The translations under genes were made by a program, and so were the position numbers. A DNA stretch of 64,000 nucleotides, from the NCBI RefSeq assembly GCF_900475285.1, contig NZ_LS483370.1:4044001-4108000 (forward strand). Reading direction: 5' to 3'. This stretch comes from Pseudomonas taetrolens (GTDB lineage: Bacteria; Pseudomonadota; Gammaproteobacteria; Pseudomonadales; Pseudomonadaceae). Positions 10,062 through 23,511 of this stretch are shown in pieces. Position 1 is the stretch's first letter, and each line of letters opens with the position of its first letter. Below the pieces are notes generated by a model. It did not search any database and had not been told where the DNA came from. It saw only the letters and a list, made by a program, of their open reading frames with translations.

Positions 10062-13000
10062 GCCTTCAATCCTGCGTGTAGATCCTGCAAGCGACGTACG
10101 GTTTTTTCAGGACCGAATTTAAGCGCTTCGCAGATCGCTTCGCCAGCAGCAATGGTCGTGGTGCAGTAAATCTTGTGCTGCAGGGCGTTGCGGCGAATGG
10201 AGTAAGAGTCAGCAATCGACTGACGGCCTTCGGTCGTGTTGATGATCAGGGTGACTTCGTCATTCTTGATCATGTCGACAACGTGAGGGCGACCTTCGGT
10301 CACTTTGTTCACACGGCGCACTTTCAGGCCGGCAGCTTCGATGAACTTGGCAGTTCCAGCCGTCGAAACAATTTCAAAGCCCAGGCTGATCAGGTCACGG
10401 GCAACACCCGCCACCAACGGTTTATCATCATCGCGCACACTGATGAACGCGGTACCACCAGTTGGCAGCACTTCGCTGGCACCCATCTGGGCTTTAGCGA
10501 ATGCCTCACCGAACGTGTCACCCACGCCCATCACTTCACCGGTCGACTTCATTTCCGGGCCGAGGATCGGGTCAACGCCCGGGAACTTGGCGAACGGGAA
10601 AACAGCTTCTTTTACGCTGTAGAAGTTAGGAATGATTTCTTTGGTGAAACCAATTTCCTTCAGCGTTTTACCTGCCATGACGCGCGCAGCGATCATCGCC
10701 AGGGAAACGCCAATGCACTTGGATACGAAAGGAACGGTACGCGAGGCACGCGGGTTCACTTCGATCACGTAGATATCTTCGCCTTGCAGGGCCAGTTGCA
10801 CGTTCATCAGGCCTACTACGCCCAACTCCAGTGCCATTTTCTTGACCTGCTCACGCATCTCGTCCTGGATGTGCAGCGGCAACGAGTAAGGAGGCAGCGA
10901 GCACGCAGAGTCACCGGAGTGAACACCGGCTTGTTCGATATGCTGCATGATCGCGCCGATCACTACGTCAGTACCGTCGCAGACAGCATCAACGTCCATC
11001 TCGATTGCGCAGTTCAGGAAGTGATCCAGCAGCACCGGGCTGTCGTTGGAGACTTTCACTGCGTCACGCAGATAGCGCTTCAGCTCTTCTTCTTCGTAGA
11101 CGATTTCCATCGCCCGACCGCCCAACACGTAGGAAGGACGAACTACAAGCGGGTAACCGATCTTGCCCGCAGCACGAATGGCTTCGTCTTCGCTGCGCAC
11201 AGTAGCGTTTGGCGGCTGACGCAGGTTCAAACGCTCAACCATGTGCTGGAAGCGCTCACGGTCTTCTGCTCGGTCGATGGCATCCGGGCTGGTACCGATG
11301 ATCGGTACGCCAGCTTCTTCCAGGGCACGCGCCAGTTTCAGCGGGGTTTGGCCGCCGTACTGGACGATCACGCCTTTTGGCTTCTCGACACGAACGATTT
11401 CGAGTACGTCTTCCAGTGTTACGGATTCAAAGTACAAGCGATCCGAGGTGTCGTAGTCGGTGGAAACCGTTTCCGGGTTGCAGTTGACCATGATGGTCTC
11501 GTAACCATCGGCACGCAGCGCCAGAGCGGCGTGAACGCAGCAATAGTCGAACTCGATACCTTGGCCGATACGGTTCGGGCCACCGCCCAGGATCATGATC
11601 TTGTCACGGTCCGAAGGATTGGCTTCGCACTCTTCCTCATAGGTCGAGTACATGTAAGCAGTGTCAGTGGCAAACTCGGCCGCGCAGGTATCAACGCGCT
11701 TGTAGACCGGGAACACTTCAAGCTTGTGACGATGACGGCGCAGGTTCTTCTCGCTCACACCCAGCAGCACGGCCAGACGCGCATCGGAGAAACCCTTGCG
11801 CTTTAGGCGATACATGGCGTCGCGATCAATCGAAGTCAGGGTCTGGGTCTTGATCTTCTCTTCATCCTTGATCAGATCTTCGATCTGTACCAGGAACCAT
11901 GGATCGATCATGTTCATGCCGAAGATATCTTCAACGGTCATGCCTGCGCGGAACGCGTCAGCCACATACCAGATGCGCTCGGCACCCGGCACGGTCAGCT
12001 CGCGCTTGAGCACGGCCATGCTTTCCGGGTTGCTCAGGTCGAGCTTTGGATCAAGACCGCTGACGCCCACTTCGAGACCGCGCAGGGCTTTTTGCAGGGA
12101 TTCCTGGAAAGTCCGGCCAATGGCCATGACTTCACCCACGGATTTCATCTGCGTGGTCAAGCGCGCATCCGCCTTGGCGAACTTCTCGAAAGCAAAGCGA
12201 GGCAGCTTGGTCACAACGTAGTCAATCGACGGTTCGAAGGACGCCGGAGTAGCACCACCGGTGATTTCGTTTTGCAATTCGTCGAGGGTGTAGCCAATCG
12301 CCAGTTTTGCCGCGATACGTGCAATCGGGAAGCCAGTGGCTTTCGAGGCCAGCGCCGAAGAGCGGGAAACGCGCGGGTTCATCTCGATGACGACCATACG
12401 GCCAGTATCCGGGCAGATGCCGAACTGAACGTTGGAGCCGCCGGTTTCGACGCCAATTTCACGCAGTACCGCCAACGAGGCGTTACGCATGATCTGGTAT
12501 TCCTTATCCGTCAGGGTTTGTGCCGGAGCAACGGTAATCGAGTCACCGGTGTGCACGCCCATCGGATCAAAGTTTTCGATCGAGCAAACGATGATGCAGT
12601 TGTCCTTCTTATCGCGGACAACCTCCATTTCGTACTCTTTCCAGCCGATCAGCGATTCATCGATCAGCAGCTCTTTGGTTGGCGACAGATCCAGACCACG
12701 CGAGCAGATCTCTTCGAACTCTTCGCGGTTGTAAGCAATACCGCCACCCGTGCCGCCCATGGTGAACGACGGACGAATGATGCACGGAAAGCCCAGCTTT
12801 TCGAGGACCGCATTGGCCTCTTCCATGCTGTGGGCGATGCCGGAACGCGGGCAGTCAAGACCGATGGACTTCATGGCCTTGTCGAAACGCGAACGGTCTT
12901 CAGCCTTGTCGATGGTGTCGGCATTGGCACCGATCATTTCCACACCGAACTTCTCCAGAACGCCTTCGCGCTCCAGATCCAGGGCGCAGTTCAGCGCAGT

Positions 13001-13279
13001 CTGGCCGCCCATGGTTGGCAACAGCGCGTCCGGACGCTCTTTTTCGATGATCTTGGCAACGGTTTGCCACTTGATCGGCTCGATGTAGGTCGCGTCAGCC
13101 ATGTCCGGGTCGGTCATGATGGTGGCCGGGTTGGAGTTAACCAGGATGACGCGGTAACCCTCCTCGCGCAGAGCCTTGCAGGCCTGGGCGCCGGAGTAGT
13201 CGAATTCGCACGCTTGGCCGATCACAATCGGGCCAGCGCCGAGAATCAGGATGCTTTTAATGTCTGTACGTTTTGGCAT
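10058..13279 (-). CDS. carB: Carbamoyl-phosphate synthase large subunit
   Basis: 1,073 residues from [19 protein letters not shown]. CarB makes carbamoyl phosphate for arginine and pyrimidine synthesis. Two homologous ATP-grasp halves are visible, each with a GAGPIVIGQ or GGGPNRIGQ type entry motif, followed by a C-terminal MGS-like allosteric domain. A TTG five codons upstream is open, but the ATG start matches the family length. The 115-base gap to carA holds no gene, unlike the extra small frame reported between carA and carB in P. aeruginosa. Confidence 0.97.
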   Translation of the reverse strand: MPKRTDIKSILILGAGPIVIGQACEFDYSGAQACKALREEGYRVILVNSNPATIMTDPDMADATYIEPIKWQTVAKIIEKERPDALLPTMGGQTALNCALDLEREGVLEKFGVEMIGANADTIDKAEDRSRFDKAMKSIGLDCPRSGIAHSMEEANAVLEKLGFPCIIRPSFTMGGTGGGIAYNREEFEEICSRGLDLSPTKELLIDESLIGWKEYEMEVVRDKKDNCIIVCSIENFDPMGVHTGDSITVAPAQTLTDKEYQIMRNASLAVLREIGVETGGSNVQFGICPDTGRMVVIEMNPRVSRSSALASKATGFPIARIAAKLAIGYTLDELQNEITGGATPASFEPSIDYVVTKLPRFAFEKFAKADARLTTQMKSVGEVMAIGRTFQESLQKALRGLEVGVSGLDPKLDLSNPESMAVLKRELTVPGAERIWYVADAFRAGMTVEDIFGMNMIDPWFLVQIEDLIKDEEKIKTQTLTSIDRDAMYRLKRKGFSDARLAVLLGVSEKNLRRHRHKLEVFPVYKRVDTCAAEFATDTAYMYSTYEEECEANPSDRDKIMILGGGPNRIGQGIEFDYCCVHAALALRADGYETIMVNCNPETVSTDYDTSDRLYFESVTLEDVLEIVRVEKPKGVIVQYGGQTPLKLARALEEAGVPIIGTSPDAIDRAEDRERFQHMVERLNLRQPPNATVRSEDEAIRAAGKIGYPLVVRPSYVLGGRAMEIVYEEEELKRYLRDAVKVSNDSPVLLDHFLNCAIEMDVDAVCDGTDVVIGAIMQHIEQAGVHSGDSACSLPPYSLPLHIQDEMREQVKKMALELGVVGLMNVQLALQGEDIYVIEVNPRASRTVPFVSKCIGVSLAMIAARVMAGKTLKEIGFTKEIIPNFYSVKEAVFPFAKFPGVDPILGPEMKSTGEVMGVGDTFGEAFAKAQMGASEVLPTGGTAFISVRDDDKPLVAGVARDLISLGFEIVSTAGTAKFIEAAGLKVRRVNKVTEGRPHVVDMIKNDEVTLIINTTEGRQSIADSYSIRRNALQHKIYCTTTIAAGEAICEALKFGPEKTVRRLQDLHAGLKA

Positions 13280-13394
13280 GGGTTTGTCACTCAAATCCGC
13301 AGGTCAGTCGGCAAGCCGTCGATCAGGTTCCTGAAACCCAGGGGGCCACCGGATTCCGGGGCCACCTCAGGGCTTCGCTACAACAAGGACGTGA

Positions 13395-14531
13395 TCAGCG
13401 GCGCTTGGCCATCTCATTGATGAAACGATCGAACAGCGGTGCAACGTCGTTCGGGCCCGGGCTGGCTTCAGGGTGACCCTGGAAGCTGAAAGCACTCTTG
13501 TCGGTCAGTTCGATACCTTGCAGGGTACCGTCGAACAACGACTTGTGGATCGCACGCACATTGGCAGGCAAGGTCGCTTCATCAACCGCAAAACCGTGGT
13601 TCTGGCTGGTGATCATGACCACACCCGTATCCAGATCCTGAACCGGGTGGTTGGCACCGTGGTGACCATGACCCATTTTTACGGTCTTGGCGCCGGAGGC
13701 CAGAGCCAGCAACTGGTGACCCAGGCAGATACCGAACACAGGGATCTCGGTTTTGAGCACTTCCTGAATGGCGGTAATTGCATAGTCACAAGGCTCCGGA
13801 TCGCCAGGACCGTTAGACAGGAACACGCCATCCGGATTGAGTGCCAGCACATCGCTGGCCGGGGTTTGTGCCGGCACAACGGTCACGCGGCAGCCACGCT
13901 CAACCAGCATGCGCAGGATGTTCCACTTCACGCCGTAGTCGTAAGCAACGACATGGTACGGAAGTTCAGACGCTTCGATCGTCGGATGGCTGTCAGTGGC
14001 CAGGTTCCAGACACTGGAGCGCCACTCATAGGCTTTCTCGGTGCTGACCACTTTGGCCAGATCCATGCCTTTCAGGCCCGGGAAGCCACGTGCTGCCGCG
14101 ACGGCGGCCTCGTCGGAGATGTTGTCACCGGCCATGATGCAGCCATTCTGCGCACCCTTTTCACGCAGGATGCGGGTCAGGCGGCGCGTATCAATGCCTG
14201 CGATCGCGACGACATTGTTGGCTTTCAGGTAATCCGACAGCGACATCGTGTTGCGCCAGTTGCTGGCAACCAGCGGCAGATCACGAATAACCAAACCTGC
14301 GGACCAGACACGATCAGACTCGGCATCTTCCGGCGTAGTGCCAGTATTGCCAACATGCGGGTAAGTCAGGGTAACGATTTGCTGAGCATAGGAAGGATCG
14401 GTAAGGATTTCCTGGTAGCCGGTCATTGCGGTGTTAAACACCACCTCACCAACGGTCTGACCGTCGGCCCCAATGGCTTCGCCGCGAAAAATGCTGCCAT
14501 CAGCAAGGGCGAGTATGGCTTGCTTAGTCAA
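13395..14531 (-). CDS. carA: Carbamoyl-phosphate synthase small (glutaminase) subunit
   Basis: 378 residues. CarA hydrolyses glutamine and passes ammonia to CarB. The class I glutaminase triad is visible: Cys269 in GICLGHQ, and His353 and Glu355 in [10 protein letters not shown]. Translation starts at TTG (14529-14531) eight bases after GGGAGG; a UUG start is also known for E. coli carA. The gene follows a leader with a strong terminator-like hairpin, pointing to attenuation-type control. Confidence 0.96.
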   Translation of the reverse strand: MTKQAILALADGSIFRGEAIGADGQTVGEVVFNTAMTGYQEILTDPSYAQQIVTLTYPHVGNTGTTPEDAESDRVWSAGLVIRDLPLVASNWRNTMSLSDYLKANNVVAIAGIDTRRLTRILREKGAQNGCIMAGDNISDEAAVAAARGFPGLKGMDLAKVVSTEKAYEWRSSVWNLATDSHPTIEASELPYHVVAYDYGVKWNILRMLVERGCRVTVVPAQTPASDVLALNPDGVFLSNGPGDPEPCDYAITAIQEVLKTEIPVFGICLGHQLLALASGAKTVKMGHGHHGANHPVQDLDTGVVMITSQNHGFAVDEATLPANVRAIHKSLFDGTLQGIELTDKSAFSFQGHPEASPGPNDVAPLFDRFINEMAKRR

Positions 14532-14620
14532 GAAGACCTCCCGTAAATAAAGCCTGAAAGGGCGATCGCAGGTTGTAAAAAAGCGGAGTGACGTATGGAC
14601 ACGTCACCCCGCTTCTTCAT
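14528..14620 (-). CDS. Possible 30-residue carA leader peptide
   Basis: An ATG-initiated frame of 30 codons runs through the terminator hairpin and ends with a TGA that overlaps the carA start (TTGA). It begins [12 protein letters not shown] and ends YGRSS. There is no good ribosome site before it, so translation is uncertain. If it is translated, ribosomes would disrupt the hairpin and be coupled to carA initiation. Confidence 0.35.
   Translation of the reverse strand: MKKRGDVSIRHSAFLQPAIALSGFIYGRSS
14577..14615 (-). terminator. Terminator/attenuator hairpin in carA leader
   Basis: On the minus strand a long stem (AAGCGG..TGACGT pairing with ACGTCA..CCGCTT, with a small internal mismatch) is followed by six T residues. 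It lies 46 bases upstream of the carA start and downstream of the likely promoter, so it would stop transcription before carA unless read through. Confidence 0.8.
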
Positions 14621-14660
14621 CGAATTATCTGCGCGCTTTTAGTGGACACACTAAAGCTGT

Positions 14661-14689
14661 AGCTTACAGAAAAAGGCTTTTTTGGTCTA
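14661..14689 (-). promoter_or_regulatory. Possible carA promoter
   Basis: On the minus strand, TAGACC and TAAGCT are separated by 17 bases, upstream of the leader hairpin and downstream of the dapB terminator. The match to the sigma-70 consensus is only moderate. Confidence 0.4.
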
Positions 14690-14742
14690 CCGCTAAAGAG
14701 CCTAAAAGGCAGAGGAATGCGACAGAACATCGCTTAGCGGTT

Positions 14743-14773
14743 AAAAACGGGCTGCCTAGGTAGCAACAGCCCG
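14743..14773 (-). terminator. Intrinsic terminator after dapB
   Basis: On the minus strand, CGGGCTG and CAGCCCG form a 7-bp stem with a 12-base loop, followed by TTTTT, 16 bases past dapB. It separates dapB transcription from the car leader. Confidence 0.8.
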
Positions 14774-14789
14774 ATTTTACAGAGACAAC

Positions 14790-16731
<1,942 letters not shown>

Positions 16732-17052
16732 AATTCTTTGCACTCTCAAGGACGTTCGGCAAAACCCTCCCGAGCCTCGCCAAACCCGCCAGCCCCACTA
16801 CAAATCAGGCCTGACTCACGTCTTTTTCAACGATATTGGTTTCTGTTAAACAGCCAATGCAGTGGCCGACAGGCGCGGTTATCTCAGGCCGGGCACAACA
16901 AAAGATCCGGGCCAAACCGCAAGCATTCGACCTTGTCGCATGCTGTAAAAATTCCTCTACTCCAGACACGCCAACGCGGGAGCAAGCTCCCGCGCGGCGA
17001 CATCCTACCAGTCACCGCTCAAACACGGTCAACCGGCCGACAAACAAGCGTC
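16732..17052. other. dnaK-dnaJ intergenic region with REP-like hairpin
   Basis: No gene is visible in these 320 bases. A short perfect palindrome (GCGGGAG-CAAG-CTCCCGC, 16976-16993) sits about 60 bases after dnaK and resembles the core of Pseudomonas REP elements. It lacks a T-run, so it may moderate dnaK mRNA 3' ends rather than terminate. I saw no clear sigma-32 promoter for dnaJ here. Confidence 0.5.
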
Positions 17053-18969
<1,917 letters not shown>

Positions 18970-19048
18970 GTTAACTCTCCCGAAATTTGAATTTTGTTGC
19001 CGCAGCAGTAATGACTAACCTGCGGTAGCACTTAAACGCTTGACTTCT

Positions 19049-19076
19049 AAATGGGGGCCTTATGGCCGATTTCAAG
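19049..19076 (-). promoter_or_regulatory. Sigma-32 heat-shock promoter for dnaK
   Basis: On the minus strand, CTTGAA (19071-19076) and CCCCATTT (19049-19056) are 14 bases apart, close to the sigma-32 consensus CTTGAA-N13/14-CCCCATNT. The -35 element overlaps the grpE stop codon, so dnaK can be induced separately from grpE. Confidence 0.85.
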
Positions 19077-19638
19077 CCTGCTCGTCAATCGTTGGCGAAA
19101 CCGGCGCTGGCGCCTTGCTGACTACGACCATAGCCGGGCGCAGCAAGCGACCATTGAGCTGATAACCTTTTTGAAACACCTTGAGCACACTGTTTGGCTC
19201 CAGGTCAGCGCTTTCCTGCATTGCCATGGCTTGATGATGCTCGGCATTGAAGGGTTCGCCGTGCGGATCGATAGCTTCCATCTGATAGCGTTTCAGGGTG
19301 TCCTGGAACATTTTCAGGGTCAGTTCGATCCCTTCGCGCATAGGACGAATGTTTTCGTCATCCGGATTGGAGAGCTCAAGACCGCGCTCCAGGCTGTCGA
19401 TGACCGGCAACAGATCGCCTGCAAACTTCTCCAGGGCAAACTTGTGTGCCTTTTCAACATCCTGCTCAGCTCGACGACGGACGTTCTGCAGATCGGCAGC
19501 TACGCGAAGAGCCTGATCATTAGCGGCTGCCAGCTGCTCTTCAAGCACCTGCACACGGGCTACCAGATCTTCACCTGCAACGTCGGCGGCCTGATTAGCG
19601 TCTTGGTTCTGCGTATCCATAGTCTGTTCGTCTGCCAT
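19072..19638 (-). CDS. grpE: Nucleotide exchange factor GrpE
   Basis: 188 residues. GrpE releases ADP from DnaK. It has an acidic N terminus, a long coiled coil (about 35-90, [20 protein letters not shown]) and a C-terminal beta domain ([20 protein letters not shown]). It precedes dnaK and has a sigma-32 promoter. Confidence 0.96.
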   Translation of the reverse strand: MADEQTMDTQNQDANQAADVAGEDLVARVQVLEEQLAAANDQALRVAADLQNVRRRAEQDVEKAHKFALEKFAGDLLPVIDSLERGLELSNPDDENIRPMREGIELTLKMFQDTLKRYQMEAIDPHGEPFNAEHHQAMAMQESADLEPNSVLKVFQKGYQLNGRLLRPAMVVVSKAPAPVSPTIDEQA

Positions 19639-19692
19639 AGATTTCTCCTTTCAAACTTTGTCCGCGAGCTCGACTCGCGCTTCTGCCAACGT

Positions 19693-19720
19693 ATATGGGG
19701 TCGCAATTCCCAGGTTCAAG
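19693..19720 (-). promoter_or_regulatory. Sigma-32 heat-shock promoter for grpE
   Basis: On the minus strand, CTTGAA (19715-19720) and CCCCATAT (19693-19700) are separated by 14 bases, the same geometry as the dnaK promoter. It lies 55 bases upstream of the grpE ATG. Confidence 0.88.
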
Positions 19721-19827
19721 AGCCAAAAACACGAAGGCGCCAGTTTGCAGCCATCTCTTCCCGCCGCGAAAATTCAGAACGGCTTAAAAAACAGGAAATC
19801 GCAAGCAAATAGAACTAAGCCAGCCCA

Positions 19828-19864
19828 TTGTCAGCAGGATTAAAAACACTGTATAAATAACCAG
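19828..19864 (+). promoter_or_regulatory. recN promoter with LexA (SOS) box
   Basis: CTGTATAAATAACCAG (19849-19864) is a perfect CTG-N10-CAG LexA half-site pair. It overlaps a -10 element (TATAAA or GTATAA) that lies 17-18 bases after TTGTCA (19828-19833). LexA bound here would block polymerase until DNA damage. The site is 25 bases upstream of the recN ATG. Confidence 0.85.
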
Positions 19865-19888
19865 ACATTACGTTTTGGAGCGGCCCCC

Positions 19889-21568
19889 ATGCTGGTGCAC
19901 TTGTCCGTACATAACTACGCCATCGTTGAACACCTCGATCTTGAACTCGATCGCGGGATGAGTGTAATCACTGGTGAAACAGGCGCCGGCAAATCGATCA
20001 TGCTCGATGCATTGGGGCTGACCCTTGGGGACCGGGCCGACAGTGGCGTGGTGCGTCCGGGCGCCGAAAAGGCCGACATTCTCGCCACCTTCGACCTGCA
20101 AGACATACCTGAAGCCCGCGCCTGGCTGGCTGAGCGCGACCTCGAAAACGACGGCCCGTGCATTCTGCGCCGTGTCATCACCAGCGAAGGCCGGTCCCGC
20201 GGCTATATCAACGGCACGCCATGCCCCCAGGGCGACCTGAAAGCCCTGGGCGAGCTGCTGATTGATATCCACAGTCAGCATGAACATCAATCCCTGCTCA
20301 AGCCCGATACCCACCGCCGCCTGCTGGACGAATATGCCGGGGCAACGGATCTGGCCCGCCAGGTGCAATTGGCTGCACAACGCTGGCGCCAGACCCGACA
20401 GGAATTTGAACACCTGTCCAACTCGGGTGATGAGCAGCGTGCACGCCATCAATTGCTCAGCTATCAATTTGAAGAACTGGAAAACCTGGCGCTGGGCGAA
20501 AACGAGCTGGAAGAGCTCGAGCAGGAACACAAAAACCTGACCAATGCCGAAACCCTGCTGACCATCTGTCGCCAGGTGGTCGAACAATGCAGCGAAAACG
20601 ATTCCGGCAACGTGCTCAATGCACTCACGGTGAGCCTGAACCGCCTTTCAAGCATCAATAACAACTCCGGTTCCTTGAGCGAAGCCACCGACCTGCTGGC
20701 CAGCGCCCAAATCCAGGTCGAAGAGGCCGTGGGTGAGCTCAATCGTTTTCTCGACCACTTTGATGCCGATCCCGGACGCCTGCTGTACCTCGAAGAACGG
20801 CTCGATGCCATTTATACCCTGGCGCGCAAACACCGCGTACAACCCTCCGACGTCGCCGCCCTGCAACAGAAACTGCTGGAAGAACTCGAAACCCTTAATG
20901 CCAATGATGAATCCATCGAGCGCCTGGGTAATGAGCTGGCCAGCTACACCCGCCACTACCAAGAGTGCGCACGCGAGCTCAGCAATCTGCGCACCCATGC
21001 CGCCACTCGCCTGGGAAGTGCGGTCGAAGAAGAAATTCAGCGTCTGGGCATGCCGGGAGGACGCTTTGTCATCGAACTGCGCCCCCATAACAGCAGCGAT
21101 CCGACGCCTCACGGCCTGGAACACGTCGAACTGTTGGTGAGTGCCAACCCCGGACAGCCCCTCAAGGCTCTGGCAAAAGTCGCTTCAGGCGGTGAACTGT
21201 CACGTATAAGCTTGGCCATTCAGGTCATCACCGCACAAACCTCTCGCGTGCCTACTCTGGTATTTGACGAAGTGGACGTGGGAATTGGCGGGCCGACCGC
21301 CGAGATCGTAGGCCAACTGTTGCGCCGCCTTGGCGAACGGGGTCAGGTGCTGACCGTGACTCACTTGCCGCAGGTAGCTGCGCAATGCCACCAGCATTTG
21401 TTTGTCCACAAGGTGCGTGACAGCGACACCACGCGCACAGCCGTGTCGAAGCTGAGCAAAAAAGAACGCGTCGAAGAAGTCGCACGCATGCTCGGCGGCA
21501 TTGACCTCACCAAAGAGTCGCTGGCTCACGCCAAAAAAATGGTGGTCACTGCCAAGAACGCCGCTTAA
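19889..21568 (+). CDS. recN: DNA repair protein RecN
   Basis: 559 residues. RecN is an SMC-like ATPase that helps hold broken DNA ends for recombination. Walker A GETGAGKS is at 29-36, a long coiled-coil region fills the middle, and the C-terminal lobe has the signature ASGGELSRISLA and Walker B TLVFDEVDVGIGG. It stands alone, divergent from grpE, with a LexA box. Confidence 0.97.
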   Translation: MLVHLSVHNYAIVEHLDLELDRGMSVITGETGAGKSIMLDALGLTLGDRADSGVVRPGAEKADILATFDLQDIPEARAWLAERDLENDGPCILRRVITSEGRSRGYINGTPCPQGDLKALGELLIDIHSQHEHQSLLKPDTHRRLLDEYAGATDLARQVQLAAQRWRQTRQEFEHLSNSGDEQRARHQLLSYQFEELENLALGENELEELEQEHKNLTNAETLLTICRQVVEQCSENDSGNVLNALTVSLNRLSSINNNSGSLSEATDLLASAQIQVEEAVGELNRFLDHFDADPGRLLYLEERLDAIYTLARKHRVQPSDVAALQQKLLEELETLNANDESIERLGNELASYTRHYQECARELSNLRTHAATRLGSAVEEEIQRLGMPGGRFVIELRPHNSSDPTPHGLEHVELLVSANPGQPLKALAKVASGGELSRISLAIQVITAQTSRVPTLVFDEVDVGIGGPTAEIVGQLLRRLGERGQVLTVTHLPQVAAQCHQHLFVHKVRDSDTTRTAVSKLSKKERVEEVARMLGGIDLTKESLAHAKKMVVTAKNAA

Positions 21569-21605
21569 CGACGAACGGTCAGAAAAAGCCGATATTCAGA
21601 CGGCA

Positions 21606-21631
21606 CGAAGGCGACTCTTGAGTCGCCTTCG
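21606..21631. terminator. Bidirectional hairpin between convergent recN and fur
   Basis: CGAAGGCGACT and AGTCGCCTTCG form an 11-bp perfect stem with a 4-base loop, between the two converging stop codons. T-runs are weak on both sides, so its strength is uncertain. Confidence 0.6.
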
Positions 21632-21664
21632 ATCGTTTCGCGAACCGAAATTCGCGCGACATGC

Positions 21665-22078
21665 TTATTTAACTTTCTTGCGCACGTACAACACGAGGTT
21701 GTGATCCACCAACTCTACGCCGTGCTTGGCAGCAATGGCGTGCTGCAGTTTTTCGATGTCTTCGTCGAAAAACTCGATCACTTCACCGCTGTCCACGTTG
21801 ACCATATGGTCGTGGTGCCCACCGTCGGCATCTGCCAACTCGAAGACCGCATGACCGCCATCGAAATTATGACGAATCACCAGCCCGGCTGACTCAAACT
21901 GAGTCAGTACACGGTAAACCGTGGCCAGACCGACGTCCTCTCCAGCTTGCATAAGGGCCTTGTAAACATCCTCGGCACTCATGTGACGCTGCTCGGCAGA
22001 ATCGAGCATCTGTAGAATTTTGACTCGTGGCAGAGTCACCTTAAGACCGGCTTTACGCAGTTCGCTATTTTCAACCAT
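21665..22078 (-). CDS. fur: Ferric uptake regulator Fur
   Basis: 137 residues from MVENSELRKAGLKVTLPR. Fur represses iron-uptake genes when loaded with Fe(II). The winged-helix domain includes EDVGLATVYRVLTQFESAG, and the metal-binding part has HNFDGGHAVFEL and GGHHDHMV. No cysteine is present, so the structural CxxC zinc site of E. coli Fur is absent. It is divergent from bamE, the usual arrangement. Confidence 0.96.
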   Translation of the reverse strand: MVENSELRKAGLKVTLPRVKILQMLDSAEQRHMSAEDVYKALMQAGEDVGLATVYRVLTQFESAGLVIRHNFDGGHAVFELADADGGHHDHMVNVDSGEVIEFFDEDIEKLQHAIAAKHGVELVDHNLVLYVRKKVK

Positions 22079-22176
22079 GGTTAGCTTTCTCGCGGAAGCT
22101 GCTTCGCAGCTCCTCTTAATACGGGTATGATCGGCGTTTACGTTGTCCCAGCCAAGATAGTGGAAGTCGCCCACCG

Positions 22177-22701
22177 ATGCAAAACACCAAGCTCTTGCTA
22201 ACCAGTTTCACCTTTGTGGGACTGCTCGCACTCGCCGGTTGTTCATTCCCCGGGGTTTACAAAATCGACATCCAACAGGGCAATGTCGTCACACAGGACA
22301 TGATAAACCAGTTACGCCCGGGAATGACCCGTCGGCAAGTGCGGTTTATCATGGGCAACGCCCTGTTGACCGACACATTCCACCCAAATCGCTGGGATTA
22401 CCTGTATAGCCTGCAGCCCGGCGGCGGTGAACGCCAACAAGAGCGCATGAGTGTGTTCTTCAATGAAAGCGATCAGCTCGTCAGCTTGTCAGGTGATTTC
22501 AAGCCTGGCGTGAGTCGCGATGAAGCGATTCTTGGTCAGGACGGTGCCACTAACGTGGTCACCCCTGAAGAAGCGCCGGCCGAGCCGAGCGAGGTTCCAG
22601 CCAAGCCTGGTTCTCTGCTGGATCAAATCCAGAAGGATGTCGACGGCGTCGAAGCCGTTCCAGTGCCGACACCCGAGCCTCTGGATACTTCCGAACAATA
22701 A
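22177..22701 (+). CDS. bamE: Outer membrane assembly lipoprotein BamE (OmlA)
   Basis: 174 residues with a lipoprotein signal (lipobox LAGC, Cys22). BamE is part of the BAM complex that inserts beta-barrel proteins. The BamE domain ([21 protein letters not shown], then WDYLYS) spans about 45-115. The Pro/Glu-rich C-terminal tail is longer than in E. coli, as in other pseudomonads. It is divergent from fur. Confidence 0.95.
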   Translation: MQNTKLLLTSFTFVGLLALAGCSFPGVYKIDIQQGNVVTQDMINQLRPGMTRRQVRFIMGNALLTDTFHPNRWDYLYSLQPGGGERQQERMSVFFNESDQLVSLSGDFKPGVSRDEAILGQDGATNVVTPEEAPAEPSEVPAKPGSLLDQIQKDVDGVEAVPVPTPEPLDTSEQ

Positions 22702-22712
22702 GTGTTCGGCAC

Positions 22713-22740
22713 AAAAAAGCCCGGCAAGCCGGGCTTTTTG
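22713..22740. terminator. Bidirectional terminator between bamE and rnfH
   Basis: The stem AGCCCGGC-AA-GCCGGGCT has six A residues before it and five T residues after it, so it can terminate bamE on the plus strand and rnfH on the minus strand. Confidence 0.9.
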
Positions 22741-22759
22741 TTGTCTGCCATTCAGTACT

Positions 22760-23077
22760 TCATGACTGATTCAATCGTTTGGCCTCGGCTGCTTTAGCAG
22801 CACGCAAGCGGCGAATCTCTTTGGGGTCAGCCAACAGCGGACGATAAATTTCGATCCGCTCGCCCGATTTAAGCACCCGGGCTTCAGGCTCGGTCACCTG
22901 CTTGCCAAAAATCCCCAACGGACAGGTCGCCAGATCAAGCTCGGGGAACTCGTCCCCTATACCAGACATACGCACTGCCGCCCGCACCGTCGTGCCTTCG
23001 GGCACGAGCAGAGCCATCAGCCGCTGACGATCGACCGCCGCATAGACCACTTCAATCTCAATCACCGGCTCAGCCAT
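22760..23077 (-). CDS. rnfH: RnfH family protein (UPF0125)
   Basis: 105 residues from MAEPVIEIEVVYA, a ubiquitin-like beta-grasp protein of unknown exact role. LATCPLGIFGKQV and RIEIYRPLLADPKEIRR are the family signatures. It overlaps the end of ratA by eight bases. The ratA-rnfH pair is conserved next to smpB in many proteobacteria. Confidence 0.93.
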   Translation of the reverse strand: MAEPVIEIEVVYAAVDRQRLMALLVPEGTTVRAAVRMSGIGDEFPELDLATCPLGIFGKQVTEPEARVLKSGERIEIYRPLLADPKEIRRLRAAKAAEAKRLNQS

Positions 23078-23504
23078 GTAACTGTTTGGCGCGCTGGCAA
23101 AATGCATCCACCAACGTATTGGCGGCCTGATTGAACAAGGGACCCAGGGTCGCTTTGACGAGCGCACCCGCGTAATCAAAGGTCATGTCCAAACTGATTT
23201 TGCAGGCTTTCTCGCCCAGCGGCTTGAACACCCAAAGGCCGTGCAGCTTGGTGAACGGACCTTCTTCAAGGTTCATTTCAATCGACTGCCCGGGCACCAG
23301 CGTATTACGGGTGACGAAGTGCTGGCTCAAGCCTCCCTTGGCCACCCCCAAACTGGCACGCATCAAAACCTCGGTGCTTTCCAGAACCTCGGCAGACGAG
23401 CACCACGGCAGAAACTCCGGATAACGCTCAACATCGTTAACCAGGTCATAGAGCGCCTGTGCCGGGTAAGGCAACAGCGCGGAGCGTTGAATATGTGTAG
23501 TCAT
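23070..23504 (-). CDS. ratA: RatA/Coq10-type START-domain protein
   Basis: 144 residues from MTTHIQRSALLPYPAQ. This is a polyketide-cyclase/START fold related to yeast Coq10 and to E. coli RatA (PasT), linked to quinone binding and respiration and, in some reports, to ribosome association. YDLVNDVERYPEFLPWCSSAEVL is the family signature. The start was chosen for family length. It overlaps rnfH. Confidence 0.92.
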   Translation of the reverse strand: MTTHIQRSALLPYPAQALYDLVNDVERYPEFLPWCSSAEVLESTEVLMRASLGVAKGGLSQHFVTRNTLVPGQSIEMNLEEGPFTKLHGLWVFKPLGEKACKISLDMTFDYAGALVKATLGPLFNQAANTLVDAFCQRAKQLHG

Positions 23505-23511
23505 GTCAGCG

